Positions 26,518 to 37,279 of a stretch of DNA of 64,000 nt are shown piece by piece. The notes under the pieces are model-generated. The model made no database searches, was not told where the DNA came from, and saw nothing but the letters and a program-made list of their open reading frames with translations. Source of the DNA: Chloroflexota bacterium (GTDB lineage: Bacteria > Chloroflexota > Anaerolineae > Aggregatilineales > Phototrophicaceae); contig JACAER010000014.1 of NCBI GenBank assembly GCA_013388745.1, positions 44,024 to 108,023 on the forward strand, read 5' to 3'. Position 1 is the stretch's first letter; every line of letters starts with the position of its first letter. Both the position numbers and the translations under genes were made by a program.

Positions 26518-28706
26518 AGCCCACTCTCCACCAGCAAAGCGCCGTAGGACTCGACGCTGATCTCCCCGCGCACGAAGGGTTGATCGCTGTAGTTCACGAT
26601 AATCTGGCGACCGTTGGCATAAGTAGTCGCGTAGACGTCCGCCGCCAGCATCTCATGAGCCATGATACGCTGCCCACGCAGCGGGGCGAGCAGCGTGTTC
26701 ATCCACTGGTAGGTACTCAAAATTTCCGCCCCCCACTGTTCATAGGACGAGGTGTAAATCCAGGCGGAGCGCGTATTCAGCATGTTGGCGGTGGGGGCAT
26801 GCGTCAGGAAATACGCGGGGTAGATGCCGTACTCGACCAGGCGCAGCAGATCGTTTTGCCGGTCGGATGAAAAATTGAGCGCCGGGCCGTAATACGGCAG
26901 ATAACCGGCCAGCACAATCGGCAGGAAGGGCACGGACTGAGAGGTATAGATGTAGCCGTTGTCACGCAGCGGCATGTCGTAGTAGGCCTGCGCGAAGCCA
27001 AAAAGATAGTCGTTGGGACGGTAGAAACTCAAACGCAGGGGCGATTCGGCCAGCAGGGCTTGATAAGCGGCGATTGTATCCTCGCGGTTGAGCATGTGGC
27101 CTTCGCGGAAGTCGCTGTAAAGCGTGGAACCGATGGTGTCGAGCGCCAGCCCCACGTTGAGCCGCCCGGCTATATCGCCCACCAGGGCAGAATAGCGCTG
27201 GCGCAGCACAGCAAACGTGAAAAAATGCGAATAGTGGCGGTTGTAGCCCTCGATATTGATGTTGGTGATCGATATAGCAACATCGCTGCGCGTCGAGTAG
27301 CCGGCCTCGCCCCACAGCGCCGTTTGCGGCTCAAGATACAGCGAGAAGTGCCCGCCCGCCGCTGCGATATCTTCCGCCAGGGCGCGCAGTTCATCCACGC
27401 TGCCCAGTCCGCTCTCCACCGCTAACCACGTCGGCGGCATATTAGACGCCCCCAGCGGCTGCCAGCCGTAATAGATGACTTCTGGGTTGGGGATGTTGAG
27501 CGAGTCGAGAATCGCGCGCATCTGGCCGATGGTGGTCATCGGGATAAAGCGATCCCAAAACAGGATGCGTTCCTTGTCGCCGCCCAAAAATTCCAGGCGG
27601 ATGCCGATGTTCGGGTTCGGGTCGTCGTACCGCCGCAACAGCCCTTTGTCGAGGAGATACTGCTGATAGCTGTGTGCCATGCCGACATAATGCGCCTGGC
27701 TGCCGGTCAGAAAACGATAGTGGACGACGGCATTGAAGGCGTTAGGCTGGCGCTGCGTAGTGGTTACGCCCGCGCCAGAACGGTTGGTCGCCTGAAAATA
27801 GGTCTCATTGTAGATGAAAGCGGTGTAGAGAAAGTTGAAATTGGTGATGATGCCCGCCGGATGCACCTGGAGTTCGCCGTAGGCCGCGCCGCGTTCAACC
27901 ACCGAGATGAAAGCGTTTTGGCCTTCGCCGTGTGCCATGCCGAAAACCGGGAAGGAGATCGGATAGGGCGTGTTGATGCGCTGATCGAAGGGCTGGATGC
28001 CTATCATGCCCAGATCGGGGCCGTAATAGCGGCTGTAAAACATGGTCTGCGCTCTGGTGCTGTCGGCGAAGCGGATCAGACTGCCGATGCCATCCGGCAG
28101 CAGCATGTAACCGGGCACGCTGCCGCCGCGCGTGGCGCCCAAAAACGGATAGAGATAGGCGCGCGCCAGCCGGAAACTGCTGCTTTCCTCGCGAATGGTG
28201 TCGAACGGGATTTCGACGCGCACGCCGTCGGCTTCGAGCTGCGCGCGCAGGCCGATGGTAATGCCATACTCGGAGAACGTGACCAACGCCGCGAAGCCCT
28301 GCTCGATAGGCGTGACTGCCAGCGTGTGTTCGCTGTTGGCGATCGACACGCGGCGGTTGATGGCGCGTTCGTCGAAATATTCGATGCTCAGGCCGCTCTG
28401 GGCGAAGGCGCGCCACGACGTGTTGAGTCTGTCGCCTTCTAACAGTTCGTCGATGCCGGAATGCCACAGGTAGCCGCTGCGTTTGTCCAGCACTTTAAAC
28501 GCCAGCGTGGCGGAATCGACGTAAAACTGGAACAGGTCGTTTTCCGCCATCATCTGATAGGACGCGGGCACAGCCGGCGGCGCTTCGGTCGCGCGCGCGC
28601 CGCCCGGCAGCGCCAGCAAGACCAGCGCGCACAGCGCCACTAAAAGCGCCGCCCGGCCCGGCAGGCGGGCAGAGTCTCGGGGCATGAGTCGGTTGATTTT
28701 AGCCAC
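26514..28706 (-). CDS. DUF5696-like secreted protein, possible glycosidase-fold
   Basis: A 730-residue exported protein. A signal peptide ([20 protein letters not shown]) leads to a beta-rich N-terminal half (about 50-330) and a TIM-barrel-like half with repeated beta-strand/helix pattern. The segment [17 protein letters not shown] places Asp523 where retaining glycosidases of this shape often have the nucleophile; this is inference. The pattern fits DUF5696, seen in sugar ABC operons of Firmicutes. The start is GTG 28706: an AGGAGG ribosome site lies nine bases upstream inside the previous gene, while ATG 28685 has none. It sits between an NHL-Yip1 protein and a permease pair. Confidence 0.75.
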   Translation of the reverse strand: MAKINRLMPRDSARLPGRAALLVALCALVLLALPGGARATEAPPAVPASYQMMAENDLFQFYVDSATLAFKVLDKRSGYLWHSGIDELLEGDRLNTSWRAFAQSGLSIEYFDERAINRRVSIANSEHTLAVTPIEQGFAALVTFSEYGITIGLRAQLEADGVRVEIPFDTIREESSSFRLARAYLYPFLGATRGGSVPGYMLLPDGIGSLIRFADSTRAQTMFYSRYYGPDLGMIGIQPFDQRINTPYPISFPVFGMAHGEGQNAFISVVERGAAYGELQVHPAGIITNFNFLYTAFIYNETYFQATNRSGAGVTTTQRQPNAFNAVVHYRFLTGSQAHYVGMAHSYQQYLLDKGLLRRYDDPNPNIGIRLEFLGGDKERILFWDRFIPMTTIGQMRAILDSLNIPNPEVIYYGWQPLGASNMPPTWLAVESGLGSVDELRALAEDIAAAGGHFSLYLEPQTALWGEAGYSTRSDVAISITNINIEGYNRHYSHFFTFAVLRQRYSALVGDIAGRLNVGLALDTIGSTLYSDFREGHMLNREDTIAAYQALLAESPLRLSFYRPNDYLFGFAQAYYDMPLRDNGYIYTSQSVPFLPIVLAGYLPYYGPALNFSSDRQNDLLRLVEYGIYPAYFLTHAPTANMLNTRSAWIYTSSYEQWGAEILSTYQWMNTLLAPLRGQRIMAHEMLAADVYATTYANGRQIIVNYSDQPFVRGEISVESYGALLVESGL

Positions 28707-30708
28707 GCAGACCGACCTCCTGAACGATGGAGAAGACAAACTCATACAACTGGTTGAACAGCACGTAAAGGATATAAGCTGTCAGCAGGAACATCGCCAT
28801 CGTGAACAGCGTAATCAGGATATTCCGCAGCGTTTCGGCGAACGAGTAATTGTGAACCTCTTTGACCATGATGACGAGCATAATGCCTGTCCAGATCAGC
28901 ACCAGTTGATTGGAAAAGGTGTAAAGGAAGACTTCGTTGAGCGTCAGCAGGTTGGAGAGCAGCGAAATCGGCAGCGCCAACAGCGCATAGGGGAACAGGC
29001 TGTAGGCGCTGCCGATGATGACATGGCGCAGGCTGCCTTCGCCGTCGCTGATTGTGGCGACCAGGTAATTGGCGGCGTTCCACACCACAAGCGACACCAG
29101 CGTGTAGACCACTTCCATTTCCGGGTCAATTTGCCAGGAAACGGAATAGGGGCTGAAGACGAAGCCCGTCGTGTAGAGAATCAGCACGCGCACGACCACG
29201 ATCCAGCCGTAAATCAAAAAGGCAAAGAGCAGGCTGCCGCGCTGATTCTGCTTGACGTAGTAGAAGCTGTCGGCGGGCTGGCGGATGAAGCGGAACATGA
29301 ACACAAAATCGTCGATCAGGCGGATTTTTTGCGCCGCCCGCGCGCGCGCGCGCAGCGGCTCCAGCCATTGATAGCGCTGCTCCAGGCGGGTGAACACGCT
29401 CAGAACAATCCAACCGCCGAAAAGCAGGCCCAGCGCGCCGCCGAGATACTGCTGCAAAACGGCGTTGCGCAGTTCCCAGAAGGCTTCGGAATAGCCGTCG
29501 CGATCTTCGGCGTAGCGGTAGTTCTGGAGCGCGCCGGCATAATCGCCATCGATATAGGCGGCGTCGGCCAGCGCCTGGTACGCCATGATGATTAACCCGT
29601 TATAGTCCAGCACATCCTCAAAGTAGGGGCGCGCCTCTGCGTAGAAGCCTTCCATATACAGGCGCACACCAGCGTGCAGCCGCCGCGCAAAATCGGTAAC
29701 CTGATAGGTGACGATGGCGTTTTTGTCCTTGTCCAGCACATACAGGCGGTCGCCCACACGCTCGATTGCAGTGGGGTTGCTCAGCAGCCCAAGCCGTTGA
29801 TCGCCCCTGTCCTGCGCGCCAAACACGAACAACAGCATGCCGTTGCGGTCATACTCGAAGATCGTGCCGTTTGAATCGACGGCTACCATCAGGCCGTCAT
29901 CGCTGACATTGATGTCGCGGAAGGTGCGCGAACCGAACAGCCTGCCAAACAGATTGCGGCCAGAGATGGTGAACTTGCGAATGCTTTCAAAGCGCTCTGT
30001 GCCGGCGGTGATCGTGTAGACCAGCGATTCGCTGTCGATCGTGAGGTTCGAAGGCGAGGCCGCTTCGTTGCGGATGAACTGGTCGAGCTGTTCTTCTGTC
30101 AGGAACATACGCTGCAAAATCATGCGCAGCGACATTTCGGCGCTGTTGGCGCCAAAATAGCCGATGAACTGCCCGTTGGTGTTGAGCATCACCAGCCCAT
30201 CAACCGAGCCTTCGCTCACGACGTAGAGGTTCTGGCGGGCATCGACGGCGATCTTGCGCGGCAAAAAATCGCGGTTCGCCCCAAACAACGGTTCGCTGGG
30301 GCGGCCAAACTGATTCACCAGTTGGCCGTCCTGGTCGAGAATCACGATGGTGTTGCTGCCAGCATCGGCGACATAGATGCTGCCCGCCTGATCGACGTAT
30401 ATCCCTGTCGGCGCTTGCAGGATATCGCCGCCAAATTCGGCGATGATCTGAAAATCGGCGTCGAGTTTGACAATGCGTCCGTTGTCGGTATCGCTCACGT
30501 AGAGATAGCCGTCCGGCGCGAAGAACATGTCCTCCGGCGCCGCCACCGCCAGATCAATCTGGTCGAGCGGCCTGTAGGCGTCCTGAATCGGGTAAAGCTC
30601 GCTGCCGGGACCCAGCGTCCACGTGCTGTAGGGCGCGAGGGCCTGCGCCGGCGCGCTGGCCGCGGACAGCAGGAGCAGCAGCAGCAGAATGAGTGTCGTG
30701 CGTTTCAT
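28699..30708 (-). CDS. NHL beta-propeller / Yip1 membrane protein
   Basis: A 669-residue envelope protein. A signal peptide ([17 protein letters not shown]) is followed by an NHL-type propeller (about 40-345) with repeats such as [26 protein letters not shown] and [30 protein letters not shown]-like helical stretch follows, then about six membrane helices including a Yip1-like domain ([21 protein letters not shown] ... [16 protein letters not shown]). It overlaps the upstream permease by four bases and the DUF5696-like gene by eight. Role unknown; an extracytoplasmic sensor or scaffold tied to the importer is an inference from its position. Confidence 0.8.
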   Translation of the reverse strand: MKRTTLILLLLLLLSAASAPAQALAPYSTWTLGPGSELYPIQDAYRPLDQIDLAVAAPEDMFFAPDGYLYVSDTDNGRIVKLDADFQIIAEFGGDILQAPTGIYVDQAGSIYVADAGSNTIVILDQDGQLVNQFGRPSEPLFGANRDFLPRKIAVDARQNLYVVSEGSVDGLVMLNTNGQFIGYFGANSAEMSLRMILQRMFLTEEQLDQFIRNEAASPSNLTIDSESLVYTITAGTERFESIRKFTISGRNLFGRLFGSRTFRDINVSDDGLMVAVDSNGTIFEYDRNGMLLFVFGAQDRGDQRLGLLSNPTAIERVGDRLYVLDKDKNAIVTYQVTDFARRLHAGVRLYMEGFYAEARPYFEDVLDYNGLIIMAYQALADAAYIDGDYAGALQNYRYAEDRDGYSEAFWELRNAVLQQYLGGALGLLFGGWIVLSVFTRLEQRYQWLEPLRARARAAQKIRLIDDFVFMFRFIRQPADSFYYVKQNQRGSLLFAFLIYGWIVVVRVLILYTTGFVFSPYSVSWQIDPEMEVVYTLVSLVVWNAANYLVATISDGEGSLRHVIIGSAYSLFPYALLALPISLLSNLLTLNEVFLYTFSNQLVLIWTGIMLVIMVKEVHNYSFAETLRNILITLFTMAMFLLTAYILYVLFNQLYEFVFSIVQEVGLRG

Positions 30709-31610
30709 TTCAACCCCGAATGCGACATGGTACTCATCACCTGACCTTGCAGAATGATGAAAATGACGAGATTCGGCAGGAACATAATCAGCGCCGCCGC
30801 CGCCGCGATTCCCTGCCCGGCGACCGCATTGGCGCCGGTGGTTGTGGTCGTCAGCGTGCTCAGGTAAAAGGCCAGCGTGCGCAGGCTCTCGTCGCTGACA
30901 TACAACGTGGAAATTTCGGCGTTGTTCCAGGCCGATTGGAACGTCAGAATGGCGATCGTCGCCAGCGCCGGGCGAATCATCGGCAGAATAATGCGCCAGT
31001 AAATCCGCCAATCGGAGGCGCCGTCAATCTGTGCCGCCTCGATGACTTCATCCGGGATGCCGTCGATAAACTGTTTCAGCAGGAACAGCCCCACCGGCAT
31101 CGCCAGCACCGGCAGCACATGGACCCAGAAGGTGTTGAGCAAATTGAGTTCCACAATCACCAGAAAGCGCGGGATCGTCACGGCGATCGGCACGAACATC
31201 AGCGCCACGTTGTTTACGGCGAACAAAATTTGTTTGAGCTTAAAGCGTTTTTTGGAAAGCGAATAGGCGGCGGTGCTCGATACCAGAATCGACGCCGCGA
31301 CCGTCACGATCGTAATCAGGATGCTGTTAAACAGGTAGCGGCTGATAGGAATGCCGGAGGTAGACAGGCGCGAAAACAGGTCGGTGAAATTCTGCGTGGT
31401 GGGGTTGACCACGAAAAAGCGCGGCGGGAAGGCAAACAGTTCGTCCGGCGGCTTGAAGGCGCTGGAAAAAATATAGATGATGGGCAGCAGCATGAGCGCC
31501 GAGAGCGGCAGCAGCACGACGTAAAACTTAAGCTGGCTGACATGAAAGCCCTGCGGGTTGATGCCCCGGTTGCGCACGCCGCTGTAGCGACTGAACCATT
31601 TTTTGATCAT
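30705..31610 (-). CDS. Sugar ABC transporter permease (MalG type)
   Basis: A 301-residue permease with six predicted helices. The EAA loop is [26 protein letters not shown]. It starts eight bases after its MalF-type partner stops and overlaps the NHL-Yip1 gene by four bases. It makes the first permease pair of the operon. Confidence 0.92.
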   Translation of the reverse strand: MIKKWFSRYSGVRNRGINPQGFHVSQLKFYVVLLPLSALMLLPIIYIFSSAFKPPDELFAFPPRFFVVNPTTQNFTDLFSRLSTSGIPISRYLFNSILITIVTVAASILVSSTAAYSLSKKRFKLKQILFAVNNVALMFVPIAVTIPRFLVIVELNLLNTFWVHVLPVLAMPVGLFLLKQFIDGIPDEVIEAAQIDGASDWRIYWRIILPMIRPALATIAILTFQSAWNNAEISTLYVSDESLRTLAFYLSTLTTTTTGANAVAGQGIAAAAALIMFLPNLVIFIILQGQVMSTMSHSGLK

Positions 31611-31617
31611 AGCGCAC

Positions 31618-32580
31618 TCATGTATCGCTGGCGAACAAACGAGTCGCGAGACGGGTGAAAAAGAGCACCATCAGCAGCAAGACCACCGAAACGGCAGCCG
31701 CATAGCCCATTTCGTAGCGCAAAAAGCCATAGTCCTCGATATGATTCACGATCAACTGCCCGGCGTACTGGGGCGTCGGGTTGCTGCCCGAAAGCGTGAC
31801 GCCGATCGCGCCGGCCTGAAACGTGCCGACAATCGCCATCACCGCGCCGAACAGCATTTGCGGCTTCATCGAGGGGATGGTGATGTAAAAAATCTCCTGC
31901 CAGCGGCTGTTCATGCCGTCGATGGTGGCCGCTTCGTACAGTTCCGGGCTGATTTCCAGGATACCGGCCAGCATCGCCAGAAAACCGATGCCCATGCTGC
32001 TCCACAACGTGACGATCATCATGATGAACATCAAATACTGCGGCGCTTGCAGCCACTGCACCGGCTCGTTCAGCACGCCCAGCCCCATCAGGAAACTGTT
32101 CAGGTAGCCGGTCTGGTCGCCGCTGAACAGCGTTTTCCACACCACCGCCATCGCCACCCCCGCCGTCATCGAGGGCGAGTACAGAATCAGCGCGAAGATC
32201 GTGCGCGGGATGCGCGGGAGCTGCGCCAGCATCCACGCCAGGATAAAAGCCAGCGCGTAGCCGCCCGGCCCGACAATCACGGCGAACTGAATCGTGTTGG
32301 GCAGCACGAACTTCATGAAGGTGTCGTCCTGGGTCAGCAGCGCGATGTAATTGCTCAGGCCAATGAAGTGCGGCGGCTGGATGGTATCGAAAAAGGTGAA
32401 CGACAGGAAAAACGCCGAGGTCACCGGCACAACGATAAAAATGATAAACAGCAGGGCGTACACCGCCAGGAAAGCATACGCGCTGCCTTCTTTGGCGAGC
32501 CAGCGCTCCAATCGGCTGTTCCCTGTCTGCCTGAAGGAGCGCTTGTTGACCTCCGCTTCCATCTCCGCTTGATAGATCAT
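31618..32580 (-). CDS. Sugar ABC transporter permease (MalF type)
   Basis: A 320-residue permease with six predicted helices and the EAA loop [25 protein letters not shown] 32580 is taken as the start, with AGAGG upstream; a TTG nine bases earlier is less likely. It follows the giant solute-binding fusion by 37 bases. Confidence 0.92.
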   Translation of the reverse strand: MIYQAEMEAEVNKRSFRQTGNSRLERWLAKEGSAYAFLAVYALLFIIFIVVPVTSAFFLSFTFFDTIQPPHFIGLSNYIALLTQDDTFMKFVLPNTIQFAVIVGPGGYALAFILAWMLAQLPRIPRTIFALILYSPSMTAGVAMAVVWKTLFSGDQTGYLNSFLMGLGVLNEPVQWLQAPQYLMFIMMIVTLWSSMGIGFLAMLAGILEISPELYEAATIDGMNSRWQEIFYITIPSMKPQMLFGAVMAIVGTFQAGAIGVTLSGSNPTPQYAGQLIVNHIEDYGFLRYEMGYAAAVSVVLLLMVLFFTRLATRLFASDT

Positions 32581-32617
32581 GGTCTGCAACCTCTATACTC
32601 TGCTCATCGACAGCCAG

Positions 32618-35599
32618 CTATTCACCGGCGTTTTGCATCCAGCCGATCACTGTATCTATGGTCGGGATTCGCAGTTGGCGCACGCGCTGTCCGTCCACCA
32701 GATAGCCAAATTCTTCCATGCGGCGTGTGATTTCGCGGTTGATGATAATCACCGAACGGTCAATCGCCACGCGCGGGTTCACGCCGTCGAAGACGATGCG
32801 ATTCCAGATGTTGCTCAGCTCGCGCTCCTGCATATAACTGCCGGGTAGGCGCACCGGTTCCTGCACCCACTGCCACTGTTCCAAAATCACGCTGCGGTGT
32901 TCTTGCGGGATGTCCAGTTGGCCGAAGGCTTCGACATTGGCGGAATACCACAGGTATTCGCGCCCATAATTCAGAATCAACTGTTCAGCGAACTCTGTCT
33001 GCGTTGCGGTGGACATCCACCAGCGCAGGAACTGCCAGCCTTCGTGGGGGAGATCGGTATTGCGGAACATGATGCTGGTTTGCGCCGAACCGGTTGTCCA
33101 GCGATTCTGTGTGCCGTCGGCCAGTACCGTCGCCGGGTACAGGGCAATGCCCCAGCGCCCGCCCAGTTCCGGCGCGGCGGTTGACAGCTTGATATAGGTG
33201 TCGATATTGGAAATGCCAATCGGCAGCGTGCCGTAGCGGAAGCCGTCGAAGAAATTGGCGGTTGTCAGCGGCATTCCATAGAGCGTGAAACCGTCGGCCA
33301 TGAAGCGAATAGCAGCGACCGCCTCCTCGCTTTCCAGCCCGGTAGCAAACCCGCCGTCGCTGTAAAGCGGCGCGCCATAGTTAAACAGGTAGGGCGCGGT
33401 AAATAGGTAGCCACGCTGGCCGCTGCCGCTGGAAAGCGGGGTGTTGTAGTTCATGCCGTAGCGCTGCAATTCCGGCAGAATTTCGATCACCTCGTCCCAT
33501 GTATCCGGCACAGGCAGCGCCAGGGAATCCAGGATGTCCTGGCGATAGTACGTCACCCAGAAATCCTGCGTCTCTGGAATGGCGTACACCGAATCGTCGA
33601 TGATGTAGCCCAGCAGCGCGCCGGGCGAATAGATGCGGATAAACGAATCAAAATCGGGGAAACTGCGCAGGTCATAGAGCGCGTTGCGGATGGCGAGTTC
33701 ATACGGAATGTTGGTGCTCACGCCCAGCGCCACATCGGGCTGAATGCCGGCGGCGTTCGCCAGCACGAGCCGCGCTTCATCAGGCATGATCGAGAAGCGT
33801 ACACGAATCCCGGTCTGCGGCGTAAAAGAGGTGTCGGCCATTAATTGCAGCAGATTCACGTACTGGCGCGGGCGGTTCACCCACACTTCCAGCTCATCGG
33901 CGCCGGCGTCTAACGAGCGATAAGGATCGGGCTGGAAGGAATAAAGAAAACGCTTGATGCCCTCGATGATCGTCGTGATGAAGGACACCGCGGGCATTTG
34001 CGGCAGCGTGTCGGGCGCGTGGATGATGATGCTGTCGAGCGCCAGCGGTTGATTTTGCAGCAGCGGCAGCAGCGAGCCGAGAAGCTGCGCCGCGGAACCC
34101 GTGCCCTGCGAAAAGCGGCTCATATAGATCGGAATCTGATCGGGGTCAGCGGCCAGAAACAGCAAATTGTCGATCGCCATCTGATAAGTGAGGATTTCGG
34201 CGGAATTGCCACTCTGGTCGATCGCCCTCAGCGATTCTTTGTCAGCGATCAGGTTTTGGGCGATCGTGTTCAGGCGTTCCTCAATATTCGGGATATAGTC
34301 AGAAATGTTCCATTCCCGGAACACATCGCGCTGGTTGCCCGTCAGCCGACTGATTTCCAGCGCCAGATCATTGATGTCCAGCAGCGCTTGCTGGATAGTC
34401 CGCACAGCGGTCAGGTAGGGAGCGTTGGTCGCTTCGATACTCAGCACATTCACGCCCTGCCGCAAAAACACGCGGTAGGGCGTCTCGCCGCCCAGCGTGA
34501 CATCTGTCCAATCGTTGCTGTTGGCGAAGGCGATGGTGTTGAACTGGGCGAAGGGCACGACGCCGTTGATGGTAATGCGGCGGAAAACGGTAAAGTTGCT
34601 GCGTACATTTTGCAGCGCGCGCAGCGTGATGGCGTACAGGCCGTCCTGCGGCACGCTGAAGGCATAGTAGACGGCGCTGCCGCTCTGATCCCAACTTTCG
34701 CCGCCCAGCACATTCATTAACTGGCAGTAGGTGTCGTAGGGCGTCACCGTCAGGCCGCGATCATTGGCCGGATTCACCGACGTGCTGTTTTTGTACGTCG
34801 GCAGTTCGGCTTCCAGCGTGAGCGTAAAACCGGAGGTCTCTGGCGCGGACTGCGCGGCCAGGTAGTCGGCATAGTCGGGATACGGGGCAAAGGCGTTCAG
34901 GTAGATGCTGCCCAGATACAGCGCGCCTGCGCTCAGCGAGAAGTCGAAGCGGTGCAGACCGGCAGACAGCGTGAAACGCAGCGCATACGGCTCGCTAAAA
35001 TTCACATCGCGCGCCGCGGCAGTTGACCAGCGCACGTCGCGCACCTGCGGGATCAGCGCATCGCTGCCATAACGGTCTTTGGGGAACACGCTGCTGCTGC
35101 TGCGGAAATAAACGGGGAAAATGATGCGCTGCAAATCGCCAACAGGAAAGGCATTATCCACGCGCATCTGACCTTCGGGAACCGGCGATTCTGCTGGCAC
35201 GGCGACATCGAACGCCAGCGTGTATTCACCGGCGGCGGGAAGCGTGACCTCGAAGCGCAGCGAGTCTCCCGGCGCCAGCCGGACACTTGAGCGGGCATAA
35301 CGCCCGGCGGTGTCGTCCTGCGCCAGCGGCAGCCCAAACGCTTCGGCGGGGATTTCGATGGGAGGGGGCGCGCCCGGCGCCGTCAGGCCGTTGGCGCCGG
35401 CAAAAACTGCGGCGGTCTCAGCAGCGGCCAGCGGCAGGGGCGCTGCGGTGTTTTCGACGGACGACGGCGAAACGCAGCCAATGCCCAACGGGGCCTGCTG
35501 GCTGGCGGAAAGCAGCGCCGAAGCCGAAAACAGCACCAGCAGCGCCACGATCAGGATCAACAGAACACGGCGCGGAAAACGGTTGGATTTCGAGCGCAT
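32618..35599 (-). CDS. Giant ABC solute-binding protein fusion
   Basis: A 993-residue exported protein, more than twice the size of a normal binding protein. A signal/anchor helix (about 13-35) precedes two beta-sandwich regions of carbohydrate-binding type (about 75-245 and 250-410), a helical segment (about 410-565), and a family-1 solute-binding domain (about 570-990, with [20 protein letters not shown] and [21 protein letters not shown]). No lipobox is seen, so the N-terminal helix may anchor it. ATG 35599 has a GGAG site upstream. It may bind long glycan chains at the surface and deliver ends to the permeases; this is inference. Confidence 0.85.
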   Translation of the reverse strand: MRSKSNRFPRRVLLILIVALLVLFSASALLSASQQAPLGIGCVSPSSVENTAAPLPLAAAETAAVFAGANGLTAPGAPPPIEIPAEAFGLPLAQDDTAGRYARSSVRLAPGDSLRFEVTLPAAGEYTLAFDVAVPAESPVPEGQMRVDNAFPVGDLQRIIFPVYFRSSSSVFPKDRYGSDALIPQVRDVRWSTAAARDVNFSEPYALRFTLSAGLHRFDFSLSAGALYLGSIYLNAFAPYPDYADYLAAQSAPETSGFTLTLEAELPTYKNSTSVNPANDRGLTVTPYDTYCQLMNVLGGESWDQSGSAVYYAFSVPQDGLYAITLRALQNVRSNFTVFRRITINGVVPFAQFNTIAFANSNDWTDVTLGGETPYRVFLRQGVNVLSIEATNAPYLTAVRTIQQALLDINDLALEISRLTGNQRDVFREWNISDYIPNIEERLNTIAQNLIADKESLRAIDQSGNSAEILTYQMAIDNLLFLAADPDQIPIYMSRFSQGTGSAAQLLGSLLPLLQNQPLALDSIIIHAPDTLPQMPAVSFITTIIEGIKRFLYSFQPDPYRSLDAGADELEVWVNRPRQYVNLLQLMADTSFTPQTGIRVRFSIMPDEARLVLANAAGIQPDVALGVSTNIPYELAIRNALYDLRSFPDFDSFIRIYSPGALLGYIIDDSVYAIPETQDFWVTYYRQDILDSLALPVPDTWDEVIEILPELQRYGMNYNTPLSSGSGQRGYLFTAPYLFNYGAPLYSDGGFATGLESEEAVAAIRFMADGFTLYGMPLTTANFFDGFRYGTLPIGISNIDTYIKLSTAAPELGGRWGIALYPATVLADGTQNRWTTGSAQTSIMFRNTDLPHEGWQFLRWWMSTATQTEFAEQLILNYGREYLWYSANVEAFGQLDIPQEHRSVILEQWQWVQEPVRLPGSYMQERELSNIWNRIVFDGVNPRVAIDRSVIIINREITRRMEEFGYLVDGQRVRQLRIPTIDTVIGWMQNAGE

Positions 35600-35760
35600 C
35601 GCCAAATCTCCGCTTGCGATTAGAGACTGATCTCGCGGGCGAAAGCACGATACGGCGTTACTCTAACAAAACGTGCGTCAAACGCAAACCCTACACAGGG
35701 TCGCGCCCGGTTTCCGAAGCCCTGTGGTTGAGATTTGATATTGCTCGAAACGCTGTTGTG

Positions 35761-35789
35761 GCGGCGGCAAGGCACACTCCTGCCGCCGC
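35761..35789 (-). terminator. Intercistronic stem-loop
   Basis: A 9-bp perfect stem (GCGGCGGCA / TGCCGCCGC) with an 11-base loop, located in the 248-base gap between the two solute-binding genes. No T run follows. In binding-protein operons such hairpins often stabilise the upstream message or cut downstream expression, so the 446-aa binding protein may be made in excess. Confidence 0.5.
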
Positions 35790-35847
35790 GTCTCTGCGAC
35801 AAACCGGGGAACGCCGCCTGCGCAGCGCCCCCCAGCGATACCTTGAG

Positions 35848-37188
35848 CTACGGCAGTTGCGCGCGGGCTTCGTCCAACTGGGCGTTAGCGAATTCCTCTA
35901 ACTGCGCCGCCAGGTTGCTGTATTCGAACTGTCCGCTGGCGATATTGCCAAAGATGAAGCCCAGGTTCACGTCGGTGTTCTCGCCGATGTCGATGCCCGG
36001 ACGCCCTTCCCAACGGGCGTTGACATAACCGGGGACGATCTTGGCCAGCGATTCGATCAGGCTGTTATCCAGGTTTTCCAGCGCCATGCGCAGGCCGGGG
36101 CGATCGCCCATGAACGACATATAGAGGTCGATCGTTTCGCTGCTGATCGAGACCGGCATCCGGGTGGGCACGGCACCAGCGGCCAGCGCCAGCGCGGCTT
36201 CGCGGGCATAGCCTTCGCTGGAGAAGCTCATCCATTTGGCGAAGTCATAGGCCGCTTGCAGATCGGCAGTGGTCGCGGAGATGACCAGCAGGTCGGCGAC
36301 CATCGCCTGATTGCCGCCCGGAATGCCCACAAAGTCCCAATTGAAGGTCGCGTTCTGGACGTAGCCGGGCACTACCCAACCGCCATCCCACTGCGCGCCG
36401 ACTTCCTGATTCAGGAACAGTTCCCACGGCCCTTGAGAGGTAAAGGCCGCGCGCTGTTCTTCCGACAGCCCCTGCCAGGTCTGCGGCAGCATTTCGATGG
36501 CGGTGGCCACGGCGGCGCGGAAAGCGTCCGAATTGTAGTTCATGTGCGTGCCATCGAACCCGAACCAGCCCAGAGCGCTGTTCTGGGTGCTGGGGTACCA
36601 GCCGAGAATGGGTTCCATTTCGTTCAGGCCGAGCACGCCCTGCTGCACGTTGTTCAACGCGCCGGTGGCGGCGAAGAAGTCTTCGACGGAAACGCCATAG
36701 GCCGGCGCATCCAGATTAGCGGCTTCGAACAAATCCTGGTTAACCCAATAGCCCATGACGAATTGCGCGGTGGGCAGCGCCAGCACGTTGCCGGAATAGG
36801 TCACGGCTTCTTGCAGCGCGGCGGGCACATTCTGCCAGTCGGCATCTTCCGCCACCAGATCGTTCAGGTTCGCCGCCCAGCCGCTCTGGATATAGTAAGG
36901 CGTGACGTCGGCCATCCACACGTCGGGCAGTTCGCCTCTGGCGGCCATGTTCGTCAGTTTTTCGTCCCAACGCCCATCACCGGACATATCGACGAATTCA
37001 ATCGTGACGTTGGGATTGGCCTCCACATAAGCGGCCACCAACTGGCGCTGAATGTTGTTTTCTTCTTCCGTGCCGACATTCCAGTTAGCATAGCGCAGCG
37101 TGATTGACTGCCCCTGCGCCGGCAGCACAAACGATGTCAGCAGGACGAGCAGCAGCGTAATGGTCGTGAGCTTGGTCAACAGTTTCAT
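35848..37188 (-). CDS. Sugar ABC transporter solute-binding protein (family 1)
   Basis: A 446-residue binding protein. The signal peptide ends VLPAQG-QS; no lipobox Cys is present, unlike most Gram-positive members. The mature sequence has the family-1 pattern: ITLRYANWN at the N terminus, [22 protein letters not shown], and [20 protein letters not shown]. Many Trp and Tyr residues suit sugar stacking. A clear AAAGGGA ribosome site precedes the ATG. It follows the GH94 gene by 91 bases and is separated from the giant binding protein by the stem-loop gap. Confidence 0.92.
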   Translation of the reverse strand: MKLLTKLTTITLLLVLLTSFVLPAQGQSITLRYANWNVGTEEENNIQRQLVAAYVEANPNVTIEFVDMSGDGRWDEKLTNMAARGELPDVWMADVTPYYIQSGWAANLNDLVAEDADWQNVPAALQEAVTYSGNVLALPTAQFVMGYWVNQDLFEAANLDAPAYGVSVEDFFAATGALNNVQQGVLGLNEMEPILGWYPSTQNSALGWFGFDGTHMNYNSDAFRAAVATAIEMLPQTWQGLSEEQRAAFTSQGPWELFLNQEVGAQWDGGWVVPGYVQNATFNWDFVGIPGGNQAMVADLLVISATTADLQAAYDFAKWMSFSSEGYAREAALALAAGAVPTRMPVSISSETIDLYMSFMGDRPGLRMALENLDNSLIESLAKIVPGYVNARWEGRPGIDIGENTDVNLGFIFGNIASGQFEYSNLAAQLEEFANAQLDEARAQLP

Positions 37189-37279
37189 CTTATCATCCCT
37201 TTATGAAATATTTATCGATAGGGGTTGTTGGCAAAATCGAGCTATGTCTATCTGTCGCCTGGCGTTTTCCTTTCCGGGT

